The notes under the pieces: model-generated | What the model was told of the DNA's origin: nothing | Seen by the model: the letters and a program-made list of their open reading frames with translations, nothing else | The model's database searches: none | Shown here: one piece after another, positions 37,442 to 46,359 of the stretch | Position numbering within the stretch: the stretch's first letter is position 1 | How the letters are laid out: each line of letters opens with the position of its first letter | NCBI RefSeq assembly: GCF_004362245.1 | Contig: NZ_SNWM01000001.1 | Coordinates: 744,001-808,000, forward strand | Reading direction: 5' to 3' | DNA: 64,000 nt | Origin: Pedobacter duraquae | GTDB taxonomy: Bacteria > Bacteroidota > Bacteroidia > Sphingobacteriales > Sphingobacteriaceae | Made by a program: the position numbers and the translations under genes

Positions 37442-38938
37442 ATGTCGAGCACATTCACCGCATTAAAACTCATCAACTCCTTATCAGGATCTGAAAAGAG
37501 ACATTTTAAATTATTCTCCGAAAAACAACAGGGCGAAAAAGACTATCAGGGACTTTTTGACCTCATTGCTGATCAGGCGCTGACAGACACCAGATCGATT
37601 GCCCAGGCCTATCAAAAAATGTTTCCAGGGTCTTCTCTGGATACGGCGTCAAGATATCTCGTCAAACTCATAACCGACTCGCTGATTCAGTCTAAAATTG
37701 AAAAAGATAACCTCTTTCATCTGTTCCAGCGCCTGATGCGTGTTAAAATCCTTCAAGAACGCTCACTGGCAGAAGAAGCACATCATGAATTAAAAAAAAT
37801 CAGAAAGAAAGCCGAGGAATCTCAAAACCACTTTGTACAATATATGACATTCCGATACGAGCTGAATTATCTTTCCGAAGTTGATTTTCCGGGCATGAGC
37901 GATACTTACCTTGTGGAAATGCAGATGAAAGCTAAAGAATCATTACGTACCATGCATCATATAGAAGGCCATTATTCACTATATGAATTGCTTAAATACA
38001 GATTGATTCATTATGGAGGCATAAAATCCGACGACGACAAAAAGAAACTCAATGACCTGTTGCTGAGCGAAGTTAGCCTTGTAGCCGGCAAGGTTAAAAA
38101 CAGCTTTGAATCGCGAAAACTCCACCTCCTGTTTCAAAGTTTCTTCTTTACACATACAGGCGACCATAAATCTGCTTTGAAAACTTTCCAGGAGCTAAAT
38201 AAGCTTTTCGAGCAGAATACTGACTTACAGGAACACCCGCCAATTGCCTATTTTAGTTCGCTAGATGGCATTCTGGATAGTTTGAATTCCAATCAACATT
38301 ATGAACAAATGCCGTTTTACATCGATAAGATCAGTGGAATCGACGTAACCTCGTGTCCAGACCATTTTCGCTACCTCTTACAAAAAACAATTGCCGTTTA
38401 CAGCCTAAAGCTGTTAATCCAGAATCAGAACTATAGTGAAGCAATCGCCTATATTAAAACACTGGAACCAAACCTCTGGGCTGCATACCACCTGATCAAC
38501 GTAGAGAAAAGAATGGAACTTCATTTTTATTGCAGTCTAGCGTTCTTTGGGCAGAAGGAGTATAAAAAAGCGCTAAAATATCTGATTGATATTACTCCAG
38601 AAAGCGCCCAGTATGCACTTCTTCCAGTATATAAAGCTGTCCGGCTACTCCAGATCATTATTCATTACGAATTGAAAAATGCAACATTTCTCACTTATGA
38701 AATCAGGTCCTACAAACGCTTTTTTCAACAAAAATTAAAACAACTAAAATCAGAAAAACTTCTCTTTAAAACAATTCAGTTGGATCCCTATAACAACAGC
38801 CCTGCTAAGAACAAATCGTTAGTGCCGCGGATCAGGAAATATTGTGAATCTGTTCAGGAGGATAAATATGAAAGGACATTACTGAAATACCTTGATCTGC
38901 CTACCTGGGCGTTACTTCAGTTCAAGGTGAAACACTAA
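37442..38938 (+). CDS. Helical repeat protein of unknown function
   Basis: The 498-residue cytoplasmic protein has no signal peptide. It is almost entirely predicted helical, with patterns such as ALKTFQELNKLFEQN and CSLAFFGQKEYKKALKYLID that look TPR-like. The N-terminus ALKLINSLSGSEKRHFKLFS is distinctive, but I do not recognise the family. It stands alone, divergent from the ribose operon. Its stop codon directly abuts (0 bases) the stop of the convergent chimeric anti-sigma gene. A scaffold role is possible but not supported by anything specific. Confidence 0.75.
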   Translation: MSSTFTALKLINSLSGSEKRHFKLFSEKQQGEKDYQGLFDLIADQALTDTRSIAQAYQKMFPGSSLDTASRYLVKLITDSLIQSKIEKDNLFHLFQRLMRVKILQERSLAEEAHHELKKIRKKAEESQNHFVQYMTFRYELNYLSEVDFPGMSDTYLVEMQMKAKESLRTMHHIEGHYSLYELLKYRLIHYGGIKSDDDKKKLNDLLLSEVSLVAGKVKNSFESRKLHLLFQSFFFTHTGDHKSALKTFQELNKLFEQNTDLQEHPPIAYFSSLDGILDSLNSNQHYEQMPFYIDKISGIDVTSCPDHFRYLLQKTIAVYSLKLLIQNQNYSEAIAYIKTLEPNLWAAYHLINVEKRMELHFYCSLAFFGQKEYKKALKYLIDITPESAQYALLPVYKAVRLLQIIIHYELKNATFLTYEIRSYKRFFQQKLKQLKSEKLLFKTIQLDPYNNSPAKNKSLVPRIRKYCESVQEDKYERTLLKYLDLPTWALLQFKVKH

Positions 38939-39976
38939 TTAATGAAATTGGATAACTAATGTGATTCTACCGTCAGTACCCGCTTGCCGCTTCCATCTCG
39001 ATCCTTTGTTTAATAGCGCTATGGCCTTTTGGTTAGCTGCATCAGTAAGCCCGTTTAGCACTACGACTTCAATGGGCCTACCCTCCTGATCAAGATTAAA
39101 AGTTAACACAACAATCCCGGTAACGCCATTAATTTTTTTGGCCTTTTTCTCAAGATATCTTGAGTAGGCCTTCCAGCCTGATTCAGGCTCGGCGTTGTCA
39201 ATGGAACTTTTCCCCCTGATACGAATTGCACGCTGGTCAGCCGATTGTACGGATACGCCAGCTACCTTTCCTGCTAATGCAGTACTAGCAACAATGGAAT
39301 CTGGTTTCAACATACTCCTGGCATCAACTGATTTTTTTTGTGCGCCATAACCTGCGACAACAACTTCATGTAAATCCCCATCTGACTGGAAAGCTGAATC
39401 CATTCTCTTCGCCAATACGCTCGTCGACATCCTCGCCGATGCTGTTTTGTTAGCTTCGATCGGCGCAGGCTGAGCACTTTCCATTGCCGGTGATTCTATA
39501 CGTATTAACGTATTAATCTCAGGTATTTTTGCTTTTTGCTTATGGATGACCGATGCAATAACTTCTTTATTCTCTGACAATTTTGCACTGACTGCAGCTT
39601 CAGGAATCAAGGGCTGATCCTGCGGTACCGGCATTTTTTTCGTTTTCTGTACAACTTGTGTGGCGTCTGGCTTTCTTTGTTGCAGCCACAATACGCCTAC
39701 ACCGCATAAAACCAAGAGCGATGCGGCTACTGACCATGTTTTCCATGGCACAAATTTCACAGTTTTTTCGGCTTGGGATCTCTGCTGAATTAATGAATTA
39801 ATTTCAAGCAGAGTAGCTTCATCTCTGACCTGATCACCCATTCCCATGCCTTCGATCAAATCCAGCAATGCCGGATTATCCTGTGCCTGCCGTTCCAGCT
39901 GGTACATAGCTCTTTCATCAAGCTCCCCGTTTAGGTACTTCCTGATTAGTGATATGTCGGGTCTGTTAGGCTTCAC
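38939..39976 (-). CDS. Anti-sigma factor-like membrane protein with SusC-like and TonB-C-like segments
   Basis: The 345-residue protein starts at GTG (39974-39976). Residues 1-78 are a helical cytoplasmic part (LIRKYLNGELDERAMYQLER) typical of Bacteroidota anti-sigma factors. One membrane helix lies at about 80-98. The periplasmic part contains a SusC-signature-like stretch (HEVVVAGYGAQKKS at 203-216, LAGKVAGVSVQ at 234-244, AIRIRG at 250-255). The end resembles a TonB C-terminal domain (NGVTGIVVLTFNLDQEGRPI). It overlaps the ECF sigma gene by 11 bases. A receptor-mimicking sensor that tethers or competes for TonB is inferred; the family is uncertain. Confidence 0.75.
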   Translation of the reverse strand: MKPNRPDISLIRKYLNGELDERAMYQLERQAQDNPALLDLIEGMGMGDQVRDEATLLEINSLIQQRSQAEKTVKFVPWKTWSVAASLLVLCGVGVLWLQQRKPDATQVVQKTKKMPVPQDQPLIPEAAVSAKLSENKEVIASVIHKQKAKIPEINTLIRIESPAMESAQPAPIEANKTASARMSTSVLAKRMDSAFQSDGDLHEVVVAGYGAQKKSVDARSMLKPDSIVASTALAGKVAGVSVQSADQRAIRIRGKSSIDNAEPESGWKAYSRYLEKKAKKINGVTGIVVLTFNLDQEGRPIEVVVLNGLTDAANQKAIALLNKGSRWKRQAGTDGRITLVIQFH

Positions 39977-40541
39977 GATTCTTATCCATGCAAATTTTCA
40001 AATTCCTTTTTCCATTCTGTATATAGCTTTTAACATCATTTAAGCTATATCCAGTATCATCAACTATTTCTTTATAACACCTTTCCTTCAGAAAAAACAG
40101 GTCTATACTTTGCTTTTGTTTCTCCGGAAGTTGTTCAACACAGCGCTCCAGTGCCGTAAGTTGCCTTTCTTTTGCACCGGCTTCCTCCTGATGCAAATCC
40201 ACAGGAAATTCCACAACATCATCGAAAGAAACCTGCTGCATTTTTTTACCTGCCCGCAATTGCATCAAACAATAGTTTCTGCTTACGATATGAAGCCAAC
40301 TGCCAAAATTCCTGATTTCCTGCTTCTTCACCTTCACGATCAGCTCTTCAAAGATCTGCATTACTGCATCTTTGCTAAGTTCACTGTCCTGCAGATATTT
40401 CATACATACGTAATACACCATCGCCGCATGATTCTGATACAAGGTACCCAGAAACTTAAGATCACCTGTTTCAAGATATCGCTTCAAAAGCAATTCATCG
40501 GTCATAGGATCTGAATTCTGGGCGTTGCCAAACAATTTCAT
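39966..40541 (-). CDS. ECF-type RNA polymerase sigma factor
   Basis: The 191-residue protein has sigma region 2 (LGTLYQNHAAMVYYVCMKYL through KDAVMQIFEELI) and WLHIVSRNYCLMQLR. Region 4 (LTALERCVEQLPEKQKQSIDLF, CYKEIVDDTGYSLNDVKSYI) ends in a basic helix NGKRNLKICMDK. It is translationally coupled to the anti-sigma-like gene (11-base overlap). An internal Met at 40505 is an alternative start. It would direct transcription of a dedicated regulon upon release by its partner. Confidence 0.9.
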   Translation of the reverse strand: MKLFGNAQNSDPMTDELLLKRYLETGDLKFLGTLYQNHAAMVYYVCMKYLQDSELSKDAVMQIFEELIVKVKKQEIRNFGSWLHIVSRNYCLMQLRAGKKMQQVSFDDVVEFPVDLHQEEAGAKERQLTALERCVEQLPEKQKQSIDLFFLKERCYKEIVDDTGYSLNDVKSYIQNGKRNLKICMDKNREA

Positions 40542-40966
40542 CAGTGGTAAAATTAGTTTTTTTTATTTAATCCAAAGGCAGTAATCCGGGTAAAAGAAAG
40601 CTGAAGGCAGCGTGCTGCCGGCGTCGCAGCTAGTTTAGGGCAAGTTTTTAAAACGTTATCGACAAATTATAGGCAAACGGGGCACACACGGGGGGTTGAC
40701 GCGCCCTTGACGCGGCATTACCCCGGCTAAAGGGCGCGTTAATGCCTTGTCGACCCCGTGTCGAATATGCATATGTGGATTGTCATCCCAAAGTAAGGCA
40801 ATTGCGTTGTCCTTCTTTTTCCAGGATATATCCTTCACTTTTTAATAGTCAAAAATGGAAATAAATCATTAAGAGAAGGAAAAAGTTAGAGCCTGATTAG
40901 GATCATATTCATCTACCTAATGGCTGAATAAAAAATTATACATCTATAAATCAGATAGATATAATC
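40542..40966. other. Intergenic region with hairpins between ECF sigma and BlaI genes
   Basis: This 425-base stretch contains a short GC palindrome (GGCAG-CGTG-CTGCC, 40606-40619) and the larger GC-rich palindrome listed separately. A 60-codon open frame on the minus strand (40656-40838) runs across the palindrome but has no protein-like features and was not called. The remainder is AT-rich and shows nothing. Confidence 0.5.
40686..40761. repeat. GC-rich imperfect palindrome
   Basis: ACACGGG...GTTGAC on the left (40686-40700) pairs with GTCGAC...CCCGTGT on the right (40749-40761). An internal GCGCCCTT (40701-40708) pairs with AAGGGCGC (40730-40737), and an alternative pairing of GGCATTA (40714-40720) with TAATGCC (40739-40745) is also available. 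The stretch is far richer in G+C than its surroundings. It may be a REP-like repeat, a remnant mobile element or a structured RNA. Confidence 0.55.
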
Positions 40967-41002
40967 AAACTATTAAAATAGTTTGTCAACTATAAAAATA
41001 GT
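40967..41002 (+). promoter_or_regulatory. Two BlaI/MecI-like operator palindromes
   Basis: Box 1 is AAACTATT-AA-AATAGTTT (40967-40984) and box 2 is ACTAT-AAAA-ATAGT (40989-41002). Their centres are 20 bases apart, two helical turns, so two dimers could bind one face. They overlap the -33 element and sit directly upstream of a BlaI-type repressor gene. Confidence 0.7.
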
Positions 41003-41012
41003 CGTAACTTTA
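40982..41012 (+). promoter_or_regulatory. Promoter of the BlaI/M56 operon
   Basis: TTTG (40982-40985) is followed after 19 bases by TAACTTTA (41005-41012), one mismatch from TAnnTTTG. The start codon lies 22 bases further on. The operator boxes overlap the -33 element and the spacer, consistent with repression by steric block. Confidence 0.6.
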
Positions 41013-41034
41013 ATTAACGATACAAACAATAGTA

Positions 41035-41406
41035 ATGAGAGAACTGACTAAAGCTGAAGAACAAGTAATGTTGATTTTATGGGAGATGAAAGAAGGTCTG
41101 GTTAAAGATGTAATCGAGCGAATGGATGCACCTAAACCGGCTTACAATACGGTATCCACTGTAATTCGTGTCTTAGAAAATAAAGGTTTCATCAACCATA
41201 AAGCAATTGGCAACACGCACATCTACTTTCCATTAATTACTGAAGAAGAATACAAACATTTTGCGCTGGACAAGGTGATGAACAACTATTTTGAAAACTC
41301 TTACCAAAGTCTGGTTTCCTTTCTGGTGAATGAGAAGAAAATGGAAATGGATGATCTGGACGAGCTGATCAGATTGGCCGAACAACTTAAAAACAAGAAA
41401 TCATGA
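41035..41406 (+). CDS. BlaI/MecI/CopY family repressor
   Basis: The 123-residue winged-helix protein starts RELTKAEEQVMLILWEMKEG and has the family motif PAYNTVSTVIRVLENKGFINH (recognition helix and wing). A C-terminal dimerisation helix follows (NEKKMEMDDLDELIRLAEQL). BlaI-type repressors are inactivated by cleavage when a partner M56 protease is triggered. That partner is encoded next, overlapping by 4 bases, and two matching palindromes lie upstream. In Bacteroidota these pairs usually have unknown, non-beta-lactam signals. Confidence 0.93.
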   Translation: MRELTKAEEQVMLILWEMKEGLVKDVIERMDAPKPAYNTVSTVIRVLENKGFINHKAIGNTHIYFPLITEEEYKHFALDKVMNNYFENSYQSLVSFLVNEKKMEMDDLDELIRLAEQLKNKKS

Positions 41407-42770
41407 ACTGGATCTACTATCTTTTAGAAGCCAATCTTTATCTGGTTGTTTTCTATACATTTTACAGACTATTTCTTCAAAAAGAAACTTTCTATACACT
41501 TAATAGATACTACCTGTTATTAACAACGGTTCTCGCTTTTGGCATGCCGATGATACAAATTGGATACCTGTTCACGTTGTTCGGATTCCCAGCCCAAAAT
41601 ATGCAAGCATATCCAGAAACAGCAGCTGAGATGGTCGGGAAAATAGATTATTTATCCCCGGAGTTCCTTCTTCCACTAACATATCTGGCTATTGCTGCGG
41701 TTCTGTTTACTGCACTCGCAACACGAATTATCCGGATTCTTGTCTTCGCTAATACTGCAAAAAGGAAAGAATATTCCAAAATGCATTACCTGGAACTAGA
41801 AGGTGAACAGACTGCCTTCTCCTTCTTCGGACTGCTCTTTATAAATCCCAATATCCCCGAAAAGGAGGCAGTTATTAGGCATGAACTGGTTCATATTCAG
41901 CAAAAGCATAGTATCGATGTGCTGTTCTTTGAGCTCGTGCAAATTGCTGGATGGTTTAACCCTGTTACCTATCTGTACAAAAAGGATATCAAACTGATCC
42001 ACGAATATATTGCGGATGACCTCACAACCAGGGCTGCCATTCCAAAACATGAGTATGCAATGTTGCTGATCCAGCATTCCTTTGGTGCCCCATCGAATTC
42101 ACTAACAAATCAAATATTTAATCAATCTGTACTTAAAAAAAGAATCAACATGTTAAACAAACAAAAATCAGGCGGAGCAGCCAGACTAAAACTACTGCTG
42201 GCGCTGCCCATTGCCGGAGGCATGATCTGCATGTCGACTATGGCATTTACAAAAGATTATGGCGTACTGGATTTATATCCGGTTAATGCAAACCTTCAAG
42301 ACACCACAAGGAAAACACAGACGCCATACCAGGTAGAAGTTCCTGTAGTACTTGATATCCAAACAAAAAAATCAGGAATTCCAACTGTCATCGACATCAA
42401 ACATCAATCAGATGTGCAGGCTCCCCCACCGCCACCAGTAGAACCTAAGCCAAAAAACAAAGTAAAAAAACAAAATCAGGTTAAATTCCCCCCTCCGATT
42501 GTAAGAAAAGATCAAATCGCACCGCCACCCCCACCTGTAGAACCAAGACCAAAATCCAATGTAAAGAAACCTGATCAGATCGCACCGCCGCCACCGCCAA
42601 TTGAACCGAGGCCAAAGTCTGGTGTAAAAAAAACAGATCAGGTCAAGTTTCCACCTCCAATAGTTAAAAAAGACAAACAAGTAACAGCAAACAAAACGAT
42701 ATCGATAAAGTTCGCTACTCCAACAACCCCGGTTGAAAAAACGGCGATCACGGAGACAGCTAGTCACTAA
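41403..42770 (+). CDS. M56 family (BlaR1-like) membrane metalloprotease with proline-rich tail
   Basis: The 455-residue protein has membrane segments near 5-22, 37-60 and 88-112. The zinc motif is RHELVHIQQKHS (His160, Glu161, His164), with a downstream HEYIADDL that supplies the next ligand. A further membrane helix lies near 262-280. The C-terminal region (about 340-425) is a repeated proline-rich tract with PPPPP-EP-PK units. It should cleave the adjacent BlaI-type repressor on signal. Unlike BlaR1 it has no penicillin-binding sensor domain, so the trigger differs. Confidence 0.92.
   Translation: MNWIYYLLEANLYLVVFYTFYRLFLQKETFYTLNRYYLLLTTVLAFGMPMIQIGYLFTLFGFPAQNMQAYPETAAEMVGKIDYLSPEFLLPLTYLAIAAVLFTALATRIIRILVFANTAKRKEYSKMHYLELEGEQTAFSFFGLLFINPNIPEKEAVIRHELVHIQQKHSIDVLFFELVQIAGWFNPVTYLYKKDIKLIHEYIADDLTTRAAIPKHEYAMLLIQHSFGAPSNSLTNQIFNQSVLKKRINMLNKQKSGGAARLKLLLALPIAGGMICMSTMAFTKDYGVLDLYPVNANLQDTTRKTQTPYQVEVPVVLDIQTKKSGIPTVIDIKHQSDVQAPPPPPVEPKPKNKVKKQNQVKFPPPIVRKDQIAPPPPPVEPRPKSNVKKPDQIAPPPPPIEPRPKSGVKKTDQVKFPPPIVKKDKQVTANKTISIKFATPTTPVEKTAITETASH
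42420..42680 (+). repeat. Proline-rich coding repeats in the M56 protease
   Basis: Three imperfect units each contain APPPPP, EP(K/R)PK and VKK-(Q/P/T), and two of them also contain VKFPPPIV(R/K)KD. The pattern resembles periplasm-spanning proline-rich linkers such as those of TonB. The number of units may vary between strains. Confidence 0.8.
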
Positions 42771-42812
42771 ACTGACAGGCAGGCCATAGGTCTGCTTTGT
42801 CTGTTTAGTGAC
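42763..42812. terminator. Bidirectional hairpin between M56 and TonB-receptor genes
   Basis: GTCACTAAAC-T-GACA (42763-42777) pairs with TGTC-T-GTTTAGTGAC (42798-42812) with one mismatch, with GCAG/CTGC continuing inside. The stem includes the M56 stop codon. No long T-run follows. Confidence 0.55.
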
Positions 42813-42826
42813 ATCCGGGTTAACAG

Positions 42827-44956
42827 CTAACTCCGGCTCTTTTCATCCGCACCACCGATACTTCTTTCCTTAGTCTGCCTTACCTTTTTATTCCCAAACT
42901 GCCAGCTAAATCCCATCGAAAACCTACGACTTTCCCAGGTTTCGCATTCTGAATAAATCAGGTTCATAAAATTCACATCGGTATAGGTCCGTTGTGTTTC
43001 AAACAAATCGCTCACACCAATACGAAAGCTTGCCTGTTCTTTAAATAACTTCTTGCTGATGCCAATACTGACGTTCGCATTGTCCCTCTGACTGTAAATC
43101 AAGTTTTTTAACGAAGATGTATACCGCGCATTCAATGTTACGAGATAGTTTTTAGGCAAATTAAAACGCTGAGCAGTCGACATTCCGTAGCTCCATTTAC
43201 CATCATCAAGGACACCTTGAAAAAGCTGTCCGTTAAATTGATTATGAAAACCAGTTAGCTTATTGACCATATTCCACCATCTACTAACCTTAACCGGATA
43301 GTTCAACAGGAAATTCCAATTGTCCATCGTTCCGGCATTCGCCGTAGTTTGGTAAAATACATCTTCCCGCAAAAAAAGCACCGGCGTAAAAAAATCGTCA
43401 GTATGTGCATAGGAGGCACTGATCGTAATTCTGTCTTTAAAGCTATAGCTTAATTCTGCATTGGTGTTTTTTTGAACCCTCAGACCGGGATTACCAGTCT
43501 CCACATTGAATGCATCGATCTGATAGGTAAACGGCCTCAATGCTGTATAATTCGGCCTTTTAATTCGTTGGTTAACTGAAAGTCTGAAATTGTGCACACT
43601 TGATGGTCTGAATGTAAGGTATACCGCAGGCATCAGGTTCCAATATACCGAATCAGGTTTTATCAGCACCGACTCGTTATCCGAAGTGGCCATTCCTTTA
43701 ATTTTACTGTGCTCCAGCCGTAATCCCATTTGCCATCCCCATTTCAGATAACTTTTGCCAAGGTTAACATAGGCAGCGTTTACATCCTCACGGTAGAGGA
43801 AGTTATCCTTGCTACGTTCAACCAAGCCACCCTTCATTGGGGCCGCATGTACAGAAAGCTCATTATCAGTGCGTACCCCAGAGATTTTGAAACCGGCTTC
43901 CAGTTTCAGTTTAGTTTTCCAATTTCTAGAATAATCGCCTTTCAACGAATTGATTGCAATACCAGTAAAAGTCTGGTAATTTATATCGTCCAATTCCTGA
44001 ATAGAAAACGTTGTAGTCACTGTATTCAGGTTATCTTTATGGAATAAGGACCTATCCAGATCCAGACTGAATTCTGTACCTAGCGTATCCGCAAACCGGT
44101 AATTCAGATTATAAGTTTTCCAATTGCTGGTATTAGGTCCAAACGACCGTGTGTGGGATTTTGTTGGTACGCCAAAATCTGGAAAGAGGGTTGCATCAGC
44201 TTCATACGAACCTGTATTTCTGCTCCGCTCATAGGCTAGTAAAGCCCCAAGTATTTGTTTATCATCGATGTAGTACTCAGCCGTCAAACGTAAGGCCGGA
44301 TCCCGCCATTTATCTGCACTATTTTTAACTTGATCCAGCTTTCCCTGATCCACCAAACGTTCCAGATTGCTCCTGCTAGGATAATTACCGTAATGATAAG
44401 CCAGATAAGACGATACCGCGAGTTGATCGGCTCCGTAATTAAGTGTATTAGATAAATCACCCATGCTATGACCCGCCTGCGAGTGAGATAAATCTACATT
44501 TCCAGTAATGCCATTGTTACTGATCCGCTTAGTTTTAATGTTCAGTAACCCGGAATTTCCCGATATATCATATTTCGCTGATGGATTCGTCATAATCTCC
44601 AATTGCGCTACAGTAGCAATCGGCAGCGATTTGAGCAACTTAACCAAATCGCGACCGGACATCTTCACAACTTTGTCGTTAATCATGACCTCAACAGCAT
44701 CTTTACCGTTCATCTGCAGCGCATCTTCGTTATCAGATATTGTGATCCCCGGAGCCAGTCTAAGCAAATCTAACGCGTGATCTGCAAGTTGCCTGATCTG
44801 GTTGTTAACAACTATAACAGACCGATCTGTCCTTTGTTGGATCAGCGACTGCCTTCCAACAATCTTAACCTCGTTGAGTTTGATCTTAGCGGTATCTGTT
44901 TGTGCAGATGCCTGAAGACAGCATATGCTGAGCACAGTAAATAAAAATGATTTCAT
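42827..44956 (-). CDS. TonB-dependent receptor-like outer-membrane beta-barrel protein
   Basis: The 709-residue protein has a signal peptide (1-18, LQASAQ). The plug begins almost at once (KLNEVKIVGRQSLIQQRTD, then ITISDNEDALQMNGKDAVEVMINDK and IATVAQLEIMTNPSAKYD). A long barrel of outer_membrane_beta-barrel type follows. The carboxypeptidase-like N-terminal domain usual in this family is missing. It lies 81 bases downstream of a membrane AraC-family regulator on the same strand, which may control it. The ligand is unknown. Confidence 0.87.
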   Translation of the reverse strand: MKSFLFTVLSICCLQASAQTDTAKIKLNEVKIVGRQSLIQQRTDRSVIVVNNQIRQLADHALDLLRLAPGITISDNEDALQMNGKDAVEVMINDKVVKMSGRDLVKLLKSLPIATVAQLEIMTNPSAKYDISGNSGLLNIKTKRISNNGITGNVDLSHSQAGHSMGDLSNTLNYGADQLAVSSYLAYHYGNYPSRSNLERLVDQGKLDQVKNSADKWRDPALRLTAEYYIDDKQILGALLAYERSRNTGSYEADATLFPDFGVPTKSHTRSFGPNTSNWKTYNLNYRFADTLGTEFSLDLDRSLFHKDNLNTVTTTFSIQELDDINYQTFTGIAINSLKGDYSRNWKTKLKLEAGFKISGVRTDNELSVHAAPMKGGLVERSKDNFLYREDVNAAYVNLGKSYLKWGWQMGLRLEHSKIKGMATSDNESVLIKPDSVYWNLMPAVYLTFRPSSVHNFRLSVNQRIKRPNYTALRPFTYQIDAFNVETGNPGLRVQKNTNAELSYSFKDRITISASYAHTDDFFTPVLFLREDVFYQTTANAGTMDNWNFLLNYPVKVSRWWNMVNKLTGFHNQFNGQLFQGVLDDGKWSYGMSTAQRFNLPKNYLVTLNARYTSSLKNLIYSQRDNANVSIGISKKLFKEQASFRIGVSDLFETQRTYTDVNFMNLIYSECETWESRRFSMGFSWQFGNKKVRQTKERSIGGADEKSRS

Positions 44957-45037
44957 GTTTTTTTTGATCGCAAAATCAACAGTAAATAATTGTCGATCGC
45001 TTCAAAACATGATTTGACACCAATTTGGGCCGAATTT

Positions 45038-46231
45038 CTATCGCACCAGATAGTCCTTTGGGCTAGCACCTGTAGATTTTTTAAAAGCCCGGTTAAAAGT
45101 CGATTTAGAATTAAAACCAGCATCGTATGCAATGGCAAGCAAATTCAAATTTTTATAAGCCGGATCTTTCATTAACGTGATTACTTCCTTAACACGGTAT
45201 TTATTAATCAGCTCATTAAACCTAATTCCAAAACGGCTATTGATCACTTTACTCAACAAAGAAGCATTTGTACCCATTTTCTTCGCCAATTCTGTTAATG
45301 TCAGACTAGGATTGAGGTAGACTTTCTCGACGCTAATCTGATAAAGTAACGCTTGCTCCCAGGGATCCATCCACTCATGGTCTCGTGCAACCGAGGTCAC
45401 CAGCTCATAGTCTATATCAATATCCGATTTCTCAATTTCGAGCTCAAATTGCTGATATGTCGATAAAAGCTCAGGTTTAAAATTGAGTTTTAACAATCCT
45501 GTCGTTGGCGCATGGTAGGCACCGATAGCCATGCAGTACACAATTATGGCAAAAGCAAAGAAATAATACCAGGAACGGATATACATCAGATTGACGAAAC
45601 TGGAGATGATCTGCTCTGAAACAAATAAAATAGTCAACAGGGAAAATGCATAAAGAAAATTCCTTAACCACTTAAATCCGGCGGTATCAGCAAATGATAG
45701 TTCAAAATAAGTGTATATCCTATACTTTAAATAATAGCGAATTGTAAGAACCAGATAGATCAACACACTTAAAGACCAGGTATAACCATACCATTTATCA
45801 AAATCAGGGTCAGTTCGCCCGTTCATTAAAAAGTAATGCCCTATTATGAATTTATCGGCAATAACTACAACGACAGACCAGATCAGATAAAGAAAACCAG
45901 GAATAAAGTGCAGATAATCTCTTTTTTGTATGCGATAGCTCGCATCCGTTAAACTTTTAACATACAAATACAGTAGCGGCCCGAAAAAGTAAGCCTGGAT
46001 AAAAGGTGTATAGAAAAGGATTTCCCGGTAAGGCTGTGTATCGTACCAACCGGCAAAGCCAGACATCCATGGAAAAATAAAAAGCGCAGAAAGCAATAAG
46101 AAAATGGCAAGAAAACGATCTGATAGGCGGCTCTGTTTAATACTTCTCCTCCAGGTAAGCAGGGCGTAAACCAGCAGATGTGTGAAAAATATCAGCAGTA
46201 CAGAACTTCTTAATCCGAATTCGAAATACAT
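45038..46231 (-). CDS. Membrane-integrated AraC-family transcriptional regulator
   Basis: The 397-residue protein has seven or eight hydrophobic segments in residues 8-245. A C-terminal AraC HTH pair follows (about 300-397), with LTLTELAKKMGTNASLLSKV as the first helix-turn-helix and NLLAIAYDAGFNSKSTFNRA plus the PKDY terminus as the second. Such fusions let a membrane sensor act as its own DNA-binding output. It is upstream of the TonB receptor-like gene in the same direction and divergent from the prolyl oligopeptidase gene, so either could be a target. Confidence 0.9.
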   Translation of the reverse strand: MYFEFGLRSSVLLIFFTHLLVYALLTWRRSIKQSRLSDRFLAIFLLLSALFIFPWMSGFAGWYDTQPYREILFYTPFIQAYFFGPLLYLYVKSLTDASYRIQKRDYLHFIPGFLYLIWSVVVVIADKFIIGHYFLMNGRTDPDFDKWYGYTWSLSVLIYLVLTIRYYLKYRIYTYFELSFADTAGFKWLRNFLYAFSLLTILFVSEQIISSFVNLMYIRSWYYFFAFAIIVYCMAIGAYHAPTTGLLKLNFKPELLSTYQQFELEIEKSDIDIDYELVTSVARDHEWMDPWEQALLYQISVEKVYLNPSLTLTELAKKMGTNASLLSKVINSRFGIRFNELINKYRVKEVITLMKDPAYKNLNLLAIAYDAGFNSKSTFNRAFKKSTGASPKDYLVR

Positions 46232-46359
46232 CGCCTTTAATAATTTATTAATCCGGAGATAAATATAGATATTGGCGGAGCAAACATCTTATGCATAATC
46301 AGAAATATGGAATCCAGGTAAAAAAACTTACCTTAACATCTGATTATAAGCTTACTCGG

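Noticed and set aside
40686..40761. Integron attC site
   Set aside because: GTTGAC and GTCGAC ends recall attC-like symmetry, but no integrase, no cassette array and no proper core-site consensus are present.
40656..40838. 60-codon minus-strand open frame
   Set aside because: It spans the GC-rich palindrome, has no domain or signal features and no good start context; it is probably a by-product of the palindrome.
42420..42680. Possible CRISPR-like or microsatellite repeat
   Set aside because: The repeats are in frame inside the M56 protease gene and encode a proline-rich tail; units are unequal and have no spacer structure.
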